Origin: Clostridium sp. AF37-5 | GTDB lineage: Bacteria; Bacillota; Clostridia; Lachnospirales; Lachnospiraceae | DNA length: 64,000 nt | Assembly (NCBI RefSeq): GCF_003477605.1 | Contig: NZ_QUDR01000016.1 | Span: 1-64,000 of the forward strand | Reading direction: 5' to 3' | Shown here: one piece after another, positions 42,813-53,700 of the stretch | Layout: each line of letters begins with the position of its first letter | Position numbering within the stretch: position 1 is the first letter of the stretch | Made by a program: the position numbers and the translations under genes | Notes under the pieces: model-generated | Database searches by the model: none | The model's input: the letters and a program-made list of their open reading frames with translations, nothing else | Told to the model about the DNA's origin: nothing

Positions 42813-43061
42813 ATGAATCTTTCAAAGAAACCATTAGCAATGGCATATGTCCCATGGCAGACTTTTGAAAATGTCATGGAGGGCGAATGTGCCTTAAGAC
42901 ACGGCACCATTTTCGAAGATTTAGTTTTTCCGTTTGTTGGTGCACAGGCTGCCTGCCAGGCAGACCGCAGTCAAAACCACTCCCATTCCGGTTCTTGTGG
43001 CTGCCATAACCGACAGCCCTATATGCAAAACAACTCCTGTGGAAGGCGAGGTGTTTATTGA
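42813..43061 (+). CDS. cotJA: Spore coat protein CotJA
   Basis: An 82-residue protein. The N-terminal region (LAMAYVPWQTFENVMEGECALRHGTIFEDLVFPF) matches CotJA of the inner spore coat. The C-terminal half is rich in His, Cys, Ser and Asn. AAAAGGAG precedes the ATG. Its end overlaps cotJB by 4 bp. A possible sporulation-sigma -10 (CATAATAT) lies upstream at about 42780, but this is weak. Confidence 0.88.
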   Translation: MNLSKKPLAMAYVPWQTFENVMEGECALRHGTIFEDLVFPFVGAQAACQADRSQNHSHSGSCGCHNRQPYMQNNSCGRRGVY

Positions 43062-43327
43062 TGAATCAAAACAGACATTCAAAGCATCAGAAAATGACCG
43101 CTGTACGTGAGGCCGGATTCTGCATGATTGACGCCGGTATGTATCTGGATACTCATCCTTGCGATGGCAAGGCAATGGATTATTTCAACCGTTACCAGCA
43201 GATGTACAAAGAAGCCGTCTGCGATTACGAAAAACACTGCGGACCGTTATTTTTAACCGGTATTGATACAAACGATGGCTGGACCTGGACCGATGAACCG
43301 TGGCCATGGGAAGGGGGGTGCAGCTGA
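43058..43327 (+). CDS. cotJB: Spore coat protein CotJB
   Basis: An 89-residue protein with AGFCMIDAGMYLDTHPCDGKA and FNRYQQMYKEA, as in CotJB. The C-terminus is Trp-rich (DGWTWTDEPWPWEGG). It overlaps cotJA by 4 bp, and its TGA shares its last base with the ATG of cotJC, so all three are translationally coupled. Confidence 0.9.
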   Translation: MMNQNRHSKHQKMTAVREAGFCMIDAGMYLDTHPCDGKAMDYFNRYQQMYKEAVCDYEKHCGPLFLTGIDTNDGWTWTDEPWPWEGGCS

Positions 43328-43425
43328 TGTGGACGTATGAACGACGACTGGAATACCCAGTCAATATCAAAACGCCGAATGCAAAATTGGCAAAAGTAAT
43401 AATCAGTCAGCTGGGTGGACCGTAG
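43327..43425 (+). pseudogene. cotJC: CotJC, 5' fragment (32 codons) cut at the prophage junction
   Basis: The frame encodes MWTYERRLEYPVNIKTPNAK and ends KVIISQLGGP, then TAG (43423-43425). This is the conserved N-terminus of CotJC, a manganese-catalase-like coat protein normally about 190-220 residues long that continues after the GGP. Nothing of the rest of CotJC follows; prophage lysis genes begin instead. The most likely reason is prophage insertion within cotJC, with the 3' part lying beyond the other prophage end outside this window. Excision would restore the gene. Confidence 0.85.
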
Positions 43426-43511
43426 TGCTGAGAGTTATAAAAAGATTTTTTCACTTTAGATTGTCCTTAAAATAACATAGAATTCACTGAAAGTAAAGGG
43501 ATTTCAGACTT

Positions 43512-44216
43512 TTAAATTTCTTTCACCTTTTTCAAACTAATCCATTGCCATTTGTCATTCTTTTTGTTCAACAAACGCCCCCAGGCACCAACCACCTTAG
43601 AAATCTTGACAACCTCTCCCGGATTTATGCTGCCAATTTTATTTGTAGGTTTTACACCCTTAGATGAGCGGATAGCTGCTGCCTTTGTTACTTTGGCTCT
43701 GTACTGATAATTATACATAATTTTGTTGTAAAGATGCTTCCATTTCAAGTTACCTTTACCGACCATTGGCTCTGGACACGCTTTGCCGTTGACGTCCCAA
43801 TGTCTAATGATAGTTTTTGCATTCGGACATCTCTTCTGAATATACAACACCAGCTCACGAATAGCAAGCATCTGTTCCCAACTTACACCTTTTTTGCAAT
43901 CACATAATTCAATGGACACACTGTTATCATTCGTGCACTTCTTATAATACGATGCAGCCCCGTTCTTACGAGTAAAGAAGTGACCAACCGCCCAGGCAGT
44001 ATATTCCATTGGCACGGACTCCCAAATCTCAGATTTTTTATCTACAAAGAAATGCGCACCTGCTTCCCTCGTGTTGCCAGTAGCGTAGAAATCAGCATTA
44101 TTCTTTGCTGTATCCCCTTTGTTCCCGGTGAAATGAATTACAATGTACTTTATGTCCTTTAAACTCCTTTTGCTCCCATAACTGATTGATTTTGCTCTTC
44201 TTTTTTTAATCTCCAT
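43512..44216 (-). CDS. Phage endolysin: N-acetylmuramoyl-L-alanine amidase with SH3-like domain
   Basis: A 234-residue lysin. The amidase_2 domain (about residues 20-150) has the zinc ligands in YIVIHFTG, AGAHFFVD and IIRHWDVNGKACPEP. The C-terminal ~65 residues look like a bacterial SH3 domain (INPGEVVKISKVVGAWGRLL, KWQWISL). No signal peptide is seen, so release depends on the holin encoded upstream. The start at 44216 has GGAAGGTGA upstream and lies inside the 3' end of the holin gene. Confidence 0.92.
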   Translation of the reverse strand: MEIKKRRAKSISYGSKRSLKDIKYIVIHFTGNKGDTAKNNADFYATGNTREAGAHFFVDKKSEIWESVPMEYTAWAVGHFFTRKNGAASYYKKCTNDNSVSIELCDCKKGVSWEQMLAIRELVLYIQKRCPNAKTIIRHWDVNGKACPEPMVGKGNLKWKHLYNKIMYNYQYRAKVTKAAAIRSSKGVKPTNKIGSINPGEVVKISKVVGAWGRLLNKKNDKWQWISLKKVKEI

Positions 44217-44640
44217 TCGTTTCACCTTCCTTATCTGCTTTCTGTTGCAATACCTCAATGGACTTTGTAATTACCGACGGAAGTTTAATTCCCATCAACC
44301 CCGCCTTCTCTACAACGGAAATTAATTCATTTGTTATAAACGCTATGACTACAGCATCTCGAAAATAATCGGTTCCAATTACCAAATCAACGCGATGTGC
44401 CACAAGAACAAATACAAACGACATTCCTTTTCGGCATAATCCTTTCCAGCAGGCACGAGATTCCAGTTTTCCCGTTGATGTCTTATTGCTCTTCTTAAAC
44501 ACACCCGCCACAAGCAATCCTGATACATAATCCACTGTCATAAAAATGAGAAGCGTTGTCATTCCGGAAGTCCATCCTCCAAAAAACGTTGCCACGCTAC
44601 TTCCAATCAACCCGCAAATCGTACAAATCATCTGTTTCAT
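44206..44640 (-). CDS. Phage holin
   Basis: A 144-residue membrane protein of the holin_4/TIGR01593 type. Hydrophobic segments lie at about residues 5-20, 25-45 and 75-95, with the conserved MTVDYVSGLLVAGVFKKSNKTSTG. The C-terminus is charged. The start at 44640 is chosen for the strong GGGGGA site upstream. Its 3' end overlaps the amidase gene by 11 bp. Confidence 0.88.
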   Translation of the reverse strand: MKQMICTICGLIGSSVATFFGGWTSGMTTLLIFMTVDYVSGLLVAGVFKKSNKTSTGKLESRACWKGLCRKGMSFVFVLVAHRVDLVIGTDYFRDAVVIAFITNELISVVEKAGLMGIKLPSVITKSIEVLQQKADKEGETNGD

Positions 44641-44668
44641 TCTATAAGTCCCCCTTTGTTTTTTTCTC

Positions 44669-44707
44669 AGTATAGCAAAGGAACTAGAAGTTTTACCCCC
44701 TAGTTCC
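44669..44707 (-). promoter_or_regulatory. Hairpin followed by an extended -10, before the lysis genes
   Basis: On the minus strand GGAACTAG (44700-44707) pairs with CTAGTTCC (44680-44687), then TTTGCTATACT gives a TGnTATACT extended -10 (44669-44674). It lies between the giant gene stop and the holin start, so the lysis genes may have their own promoter. Confidence 0.45.
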
Positions 44708-44719
44708 CATGCGAACCAC

Positions 44720-47700
44720 CTATTCCTCATTCCATTTTTTAAACGTATCGCTTGTATAGATGCATTTACCCTTTATTTTGAGCTTATACAGTTTCTGCAT
44801 AATAAGCTGTTTCTCATGCGTATTTTTAGCACTTCGAAACTTGTCTTTATACTCAGAGGATAATTTCGATCGAATGGACGCAAATGCTTTCTTCTCTTTC
44901 TTACTGGCACTAAGTTCATGCTTTTCATCGTCCTTTTCAATTTTCGTCATTGCTTCCTCGTACATCTGTTGTAATATTTCTTCGTAACCTTTTCCCTCCT
45001 CAATGGCAGCAACCAAATCATCGCTCTTGTAAAAAGAAAGATAATCATGTGCATCCTTTGCACCGGATTCCGTTTTGTCCTGCATCTTATTTAATGCACT
45101 GTTGGTAGCCGCTACAATCTCATAATGATTAAATCCCATTTTTATAAGTTTGTTATAACATTCCATATAACCATTATGATTTTTTGCAAGACGATACTGT
45201 GCCGCTTGCTTTACTAAATCATTTCGACTTGCCAGCTGGTCCTTTACCGCTGTTTCCACATCACCTTCACCTTTCTTCCCATTTTGTTTCATCTTCTCAC
45301 GGTATTGAGCAGCCGTCTTTTTGTCATCATCCATAAGTGCATCATAAATTTTCTTTCCATACACATTCGCTTTCGGCTCCTCTTTGTCCGTCGAAAACGA
45401 AAACAAGCCTTCCCCGGATGTCACATCCTCAACATTCTTCCAAATACCAACCGCTACATTTTTTACGTTGTCAACCGGAATACCGCACATTTTCGCCACT
45501 ACTCCAGCCGCATCAAAAAATGCATTCTTTATCGCATCCTTTCCATTCTCAGCCTCCTCGTCTGAATCGCTGAATGCATCAATTACTCCATTCCCCATTT
45601 TCACGATTGATTCACATAAAGAAGATATCTCACTAAACAGGGATACTTCAATTCCATAATACTTTTCCTTTGTAATTGCCGAATAGACAAGGTTATACAA
45701 TTCATTACCGCCTATAAAACTACCGGACAACGAACCCAACACCCCATTCATCCACTCAGACATAACACTCTCCGTTGTTAGTTCATTTTCATCATCACGA
45801 TAAGGATTTACCTTATGCAAAAGACCTCTTGCCAAAAATGTCATCGTAGAAAGCACTGCTGCCGATACCAGCTGACTGGATACTGCCCAAGCGAATTCCT
45901 TTCTTGCCTGTTTCTTCTGCTCCTTGGTTCCATTTTGGTTTTTCGCATGCAGATTGCATGCTGCATCATATAAAATACCGCCATTTTGCATACGCTGTGT
46001 CATAAACATAAACATGACTTTTTTAATTTTACTTGGATCACGCAAATAATCCGGTCGCTGCATAACCGTATAATTTGGCTGTGTGTCTTCCACGCATCGA
46101 TTAAACACTTCTGCCACTTGTCGATAATACGCATCGGTTTCCTTTTTCAAATCCTTATAATTTGCATCCACATAATATTGTGACGCATACCAAAGTCTGC
46201 CAACCGTAGCAACATCAACCTTTTGTATCATGTTCTTTACTTCTTTTACCACCGGCATACGATTGGTAAGGCTATTCAAATTATCAATATCAGCCATTTC
46301 CTGTGTTGAATTTCCTTTATTTCGATACCATAAAAGTGGCGTATATTTTGCAATCAGTTCTCGGTCAGCACTACTAATCGGAAGTCCGTGTTTACCTCCC
46401 TTTGCAAGAGCTTTCATCACCGGCTCCCAGCCAAGGGTGGCAACTGCTGTCGGATAAGATGCCGCCTGTTTCATAATAACCGACCAGTTCCCGGTCAGAA
46501 CAGAACCCGCAAAATTTCCACGGAGCATATCAAAGACCGTTGATTCCCCGGTTCTCGCATTTTGCAAATCCGAAATCAGGTTATCAATATAATTAGACGC
46601 CATCCTGCCCCACACATCCTGCATTGCCTTATGAACCGTATCGTCTTGTACTAATACCGATTTAGTGGATACATCTTCACTGTCTACATCTGTTACCTTC
46701 CACGTAGACCCATTATATACCTTGTTAAAATTCCTGATTGGAATGGCAAGACCACCAAACTCTGAGGTAATCTTCAATGACCTCTGTGCTGTATCAATGA
46801 TACTTTCCAATACCAATGGTTTTGTCGATTGTACACGCTCCTTCAAAAAGCCGGCACCTTCCAAAGTTTTATCCATTTTCAAACCGGTAATATCCGCAGC
46901 AACATAATTTTGGTCAACCGAAATCGGATAATAATTCTTCTCGTTTGCCTTTTTAAACCCATACAATTCCATCGAGGTCTCATTAATTACACGCCCCGTA
47001 TACTCATGAAATAACTTTTTAAAAGCACGAAGAACTTTCTTCTCTTCCGGCGACATGGCATCTTCCATCGCCTGAATCTTTGCGGACGTTACTCCTACAG
47101 CCTTTTTCGTTTTGTCATAGGCACCCTTTTTATCTCCCTTTAAATATAATTCCATGTTCGGCATCGTAACACCGCCATAAATCATATGTCGCAAGTTGTC
47201 CTTATTCATTCCATGCATAACAAGAGCCATACGCATTCCTTTCGTCACTTGTACCTTCTTGCCATCCTCATAAACAAGACCGGTGTCAACCATCCCCTGC
47301 TTCTTATCAAAAGTTTTCATCAATTTTACGACATTTTCGTCCTCCATCACATCCGCAAGAATAGCTTCACCATCTTGCTGGATTTTCAGCATTTTTCGCT
47401 GTCCTTCATTTAACTCACGCCATTCCTGCATAAACTCTCCATCCGCATATCCGGTAATCCGACGGAATGCTCGATAAGAGTTTAAAGATTTCAAAGTAAA
47501 CTCCGGAAATTTTCTCAAAACTTTATGTGTACTCATAAAGGAACTTACTCCTTTTGCCGAACGCACCTCATGAATGACTCGTTCTGCTGCCTTTCTGGCA
47601 TTTGTTTCCCCTTCTTTGCGAATCAGCTCAGTTGCCCTTCGAATCGTTTTATACACCATTTTCATCGCATCATATACTTCATCCAAATCCGCAGATGATA

Positions 47701-50700
47701 AATCATAAATGCTGTTTCCATTATTCTTAAACCTATTTGCAATACGCTGTAATTCATAGTCAATATCCTCATCATATTCCGATGCAAAATTGTAATCCGG
47801 ATCATTTTTCATTTTCTCAAAATACTGCCTTGCATCATCTAACGCATTATATAATTGCGTTCCTTCTTTCGCACCCAAATTGACAGCCTCGCACACATCA
47901 ATTACAGACCGAACCAAATCTTGTGGCACATACATCCCCTCTTTTGGTTTCATCAGCATTTGTCTCATCTGCTTATGCAAACGACGAATCTTATTCTTTG
48001 CTTCTGTCTGTTTTTTCTGCTCAGATAAATTCTTACGGTACTGACGATTCTCAATCTTCATTTCCGCAATCTTTTTATCCTGTCCTTTTTTTAATCTCTC
48101 GATGTACCTTTTTTGCTTTTCAATCTCATGCTGATACTTACGAATCAGTTCTCCGTTTTGTGTCGTCTCAATCACATTTGCATAATCATGTATCTTAGCA
48201 TACGCCTCTCGGATTCTCTGATTCTTGTTTTTTATCTGGTCATTCATACTCACCTTTAATCCTTCAAGGAATTGCTTTTCACATTCCTTGCGATAATCCT
48301 GGAGCATGGCAAGATACACTCGGTTTGCTTCCTTCCACTCACGCTCTACGGCGGCATCCGCCTTATCCTTAAACGTTTGTCTCTGTGGTATCATACTCAT
48401 TTCCTTGTAAATATTTAAGGCAAGGTCATAAGATGCCTGCTCAATATCTTCCCCATAAGCATTTCGATAAGTTGGTCGCAATCCGTCCAATACCGTCATT
48501 ACCTCTGCTATCATATCACCGTCATTGGTATCCGCCTTAAATAACTCCGGATACTTCTCGCTTAACTCTCCCCAGACCTGATCAAGAGTCGTCCCCTCCG
48601 AAACAATTCTAAGCCGTCCGAAATTACTCTTGCGAAACTCTCCCATACTTCCATACATGTAATTTACTTCACTTTTCTGGGCTTCCGACAACGCAAGTTT
48701 TGTTTTACGGAAATACTCTCGTAAATCTTTGTACTCGTTATACAATGTCATATCTTTTGCTGTGCTTTTTTCAAGGACACCTCGTGCAATCTCAGAAGTA
48801 ATCTTTAATGCCTCTTTATAATCCGCACCCTCTTCATTCATATAAGCATACAGTTTTGTCAGGTTATCCCGAAATGTTTCTGCATCAAAGGACGAATGAT
48901 ATTTTTTCAATATTTTTTTACATACTGCCTCTACACGTGCCGGTTCCGGAATGGTTTTCTTTCCCGGCTTAAATTCACTCTGAAGCATCTCCACAACTTT
49001 CTTTAATTGCTCATTTTCTTCTACCAGACTTTCCTCTGTTGTCATAGTTTCTGCCAATGAATGACGCAGTTTTTCTGCACGCTCTGATACATGAAGGGAA
49101 TATTTTTCGCCTTCACCGGATATAATGTTCTTGACAATCTCTTTGTATCGTGCTAGATTGTTACTATAATCCTGATGAAGTAAGCCCCCATGGGATTGGC
49201 CCATGGGCCACACTGCTTCATCAGGATTTACTTTTATTATCCGGTTTTCTTTACGAGCACTTTCAACATAATTCTGTATTGATTTCTTCCCATACAAACT
49301 GAGCATAACATTAGCAATCGTATGTTCACCTTTAACACGTCCACTACCATTGGGTTTAATTGCTGCAATAACAACATTTCCCTGATTGTCCTTTACATTT
49401 GTTACCAAAATTACATCCGCATTATTTTCATTTGTATTTGATTTTATAATCATTGCTGGTGTTTCTAATTGCTTCTGTAGTTTTGTAAATAATCCTTTTC
49501 CCAAACCATGATAATTTGTTTTTGGTTTAAAACGATTTTCTTTTTTTGCCTCTTCTTGCGTTTTTATTGTCGAATACACATGTTGGTTCGTCATAAGCAT
49601 TGGAAGATCATTCCAGCCTAGTTCCTTCAACGCTTTTGTTGTTTCTCCCAGATAAACATGCGTGTAATCTTTTGGTACGGTATCATTTAGCACATCATCT
49701 ATCTGCTTATCTAGATCAACACTAATAGAGTAGCGAATGTCCTTGTTTTCTCCACTATTGGCTTCTCTACTATTTTCTGCACGTTTCGATACACGAGTGG
49801 AATATTTTTCACCTTCACCAGATATAATGTTCTTGACAATCTCTTTGTATCGTGCTAGATTGTCCTTATAATCCTGATGAAGTATGTTCCCTCGGAATTG
49901 GACCGTTGGACCCACTGCTTTATCAGGATTTACTTTTATGATACGGTTCTCCCTTCCAGCTTTTTCGACATAATTATGCAGAGACTCTTTTCCATACATG
50001 CTTAACATAATATTAGCATCTAGCGTTGCTGTTTTCTTTCTTCCTACCCCATTTGGTTTAACTGCTGCAATGACAACATTTCCATTCTTATCAACAACAG
50101 AAGATACCATTACCAAATCTGCATTATTTTCTTTGTTATTGGATTTAATTATCATCCATGGGCTTTCAATGTCTTCCAATACATGCATAAACTTTTCTTT
50201 GCCTAAATTATGATAATTTCTTATTTTCTTATATCTTGCACCCTTATCTTCCTTCCCATTAATCACACTATACACGTGTTGGTTTGTCATAAGCATCGGA
50301 AGGTCATTCCAGCCTAATTCTTTCAAGGCTTTCGTTGTTTCTCCCAAATATACATGCGTATAATCTTTTGGTACGGTATCATTTAGCACATCATCTATCT
50401 GCTTATCCAGATCAACACTAATAGAGTAGCGAATGTCCTTGTTTTCCTTTGTTGGTTTTTCATTTGTCATTTTACTATCTTTGTTCTTGACATTCCCCAC
50501 AATGTTGGTTAGAATTTCTTCAAGAGATGGATTGTTGCTAGGGTTGCTTATAACTTTGTTATAGGTCCTAGTCTTGAACAACAATTCATCTCTTTTTATG
50601 GTTGCTACTTCATGCATATAAAATCTTTGCTTCGCATTTTCCCTACGCAATACAACAGCCATTATATATTTGCCACATATTTTTTCCTGACTTCCAACAA

Positions 50701-53700
50701 TTTCTATTGGTGCCGCAATTACAACTCTCGCATGACCTTTTCCTTTATAGTTACTGCTATAATTCACTATTTTCCCGTTCTTAATAATATCAGGAATTGC
50801 TTTAAAGGAAATTGCCTTCGCACGACCAATCCCATGTGATATATCATCTTTTACTCCTTTGCGGCTTAACTCAACATCCCCTAACATTTCATTATAAACA
50901 TTATTGCCGATATCATCGAAAAATTCTGCAACTTGGTCAACAAGTTTTATTTTCCCCTTTGAAAATTCCGTTTCTTTCACATTACTCACCGTCGGCATAT
51001 TTGCAACATCTTTTAGGTTCGTTTTAATATCATCTTGTATTGTATCCGGAATTACCTTGACCGAATACTTCCCTCTTTTCTCTTTTTCTTCACCCTTATT
51101 ATTACTATCCAATTTCTTGTAGTTCTCCCCCGCTTTATCCACGGCATCCATGAACATCTGCTGAATCTTTTCCTTCTGTTCCACGTTGAGTTCTGCTGCC
51201 AGTCTGGCCGCTTTTGTCATAGGAGTATCATCAATATATTTTTTTATCTTTTCAAATACATGCTTTACCAAATCTGCGATTTTCTGAAATACATTTTTCT
51301 TTGCATTCACATCCAGCTTCGCATCTTTCATTACCCAGTCAATAAAGTTTTTTGCCCCGGCTTCATCATAAAACACACCACTGACAGCATCGTTGATTAA
51401 CTCTCCTGCAGCATCCTCATAACTTTTTTCACCTTCCACCTGCTCATAGGCTCTTTGATAAGATTCAATTAAGGCGTGGATATCCTCTGCTCCATGTTTC
51501 TCTACCAGGTAATTAAGCATCACTCCCATTAATTTCTGATACTCTTTTTCCGACATTACCGATGCAAATTCCAAAGATTCATGTATCACTACACCAAATT
51601 TATTTTCTGCATCTTCCGCAAATGCCATCTGTCCTCTATCCATATTCAATAAACCATTTACCGTATCTGCATCTTTATCTGTGAGGGTATTTAAATCCAA
51701 TACATCCAATCCGGTTTTCTTTGCCAATTCTTTTTTCACGCGAACAAAGCTATCCTTATCCTCCGAAGCATAGCGGTAATCTTCATATTCACCTTTTCCT
51801 TTTTTTTGCGCCGGTGCAACTTTGTTTTCTGCCTCTGCTGCCTTTGCGTTTTCTCCATGTACCTTTCCTAATTCATACACAAGACGCATTGCTCCCTTGT
51901 CACTCATTATACGAAATGACTTAGACGCCTGCATCATTTTATCAAAACTGATACTTCCCAATCTTCCCATACGATATGCCATACGGAAATTATTTGCATA
52001 AACACCGGCATTATCCTTACCATTGTAATAATCCACAAGTGCCGTTGCCGCAGCCGCATTATCCATCTTTGATGCAATGTTAAACAAATTCTGTGTACCT
52101 TCATCCTGAAAAGACAAGTCTGCAAGATTTACTACCTCACCATCCGTAGTCTCTACTGTAGCCGATTCTTTCCCAATTTCCCGAAATCCTTTTACCTTTA
52201 CTTGTTCGTCAGATGCCGTAAATGCCGCATTCTCTGTCTTTCTAAAATTAGCATTCGTAACATTTTCTGACGGTGCATCATTCTGCTTTGTCTTTTCCGG
52301 CTGTAGTTCTTGTACCTCAACCGGTCGCTGATTCCGTTCCATTCCCTCGTCAAGATTCACACGATCGAATGTAGTATCTATATTAGCAGTAGCATCTTCC
52401 TCCTGCTTCGACACAGACTCCTTCTGCATCATCTCGCTTTTCTGATTCAGAGATACTGTCCTTTTCATTGCATTTGAAACAGAGGCATCCATAATGTCAT
52501 ACAATGCCTGCCGCTCGGATTCGAATTTTGCATATTTACTCTTTTTAGCTAACTCCTGTGCTTTCTCGCGTGCCATCTGGTCGATTTCTACTCCCAGACT
52601 ATCCGGCACACCACGAATGGCATCTTCATACGCCCTTGCAAGTTCTCCGCTCGTTCTTGCTTCTGTAAAATTATTTTCAGCATTTTCCATGATGTCTACT
52701 GAAATTTTACCGTATTTTTCCGTATCATCTTTTGCCTTCTCGTAAGTGTCCATACCTCTTTTTGCAGCATATGCAAGTAAATCTGTGCCTTCATTTCCCT
52801 CTGTAATCGATGTCCCATTCTTTTTCACTAATGACTCATACTGTGCTTTCGAATACACATTTGCATAGGTACCAAAAAGACCACCTGAAAAAGCCCCTGC
52901 TGCCGTGTCCTCTGCTACTTGTATCAAGAAGTCTTTCCGTGCATTTTTCTTTGCCTCATCCTTTGACATTCCCTGCTGGATATAATTTTTAACATTTTCA
53001 TTATACTCACTTTTACTTCCATTAACTGCACGGTCGACAAATGCATTTGCAAAGTCCGAAGCAAGTTCTTCTGATCCTTCTACCGCCCCCTGTTTTACAA
53101 GATTCTTTGCAAAATCGCGAAACTGTTTTGGATTTGTTGTTTTTAACGCCTCAAAACTATCCAGTGAAAACTTTTCGCTTGCCCACTCTGCCAAACCGGC
53201 TCCCAATCCGGTAATCAAAGACTGTCCGGCACTTCCTGTTCTCTCATAGGTGTCCATGTACGATTGATTTGCCGCATTTGCTCCCATCAACGCACTAGCT
53301 GCCCCACCTGCTAGCTTGGTTCCCTTAACCCCTTTCGTCACAAGAATATCCGCAGCAGAATCAACCGTGGACATTCCAGCATTGTAAACAAATTTACCGA
53401 TATCATTATCGATGCCTTCTGACACGGTCTGTCTTACATTATTCGTATAAGAACTGTATGGATGGCTGGCATGATTAATGGGATAAGACTTATCCGATGA
53501 CAGGTTTTTAACCGCATGATTTACATCCTCTGCAAGTTCCAACGGTGAAAGCAAGTTTGACCCCACACTTAACGCACTAGATACTACCGGATGTTCGTCT
53601 GCTATTTTTCTTGTCCCTTCATCCCATGCCTCCTGTTCTTTATTATCTGTGTTAATGTTCTCGCTGTCGATAATGTAATCTACATCAATTCCTTTTTCCT

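Noticed and set aside
49055..50446. Assembly duplication of the 696-bp unit
   Set aside because: The middle parts of the two units differ at many positions, so they are not copies created by misassembly.
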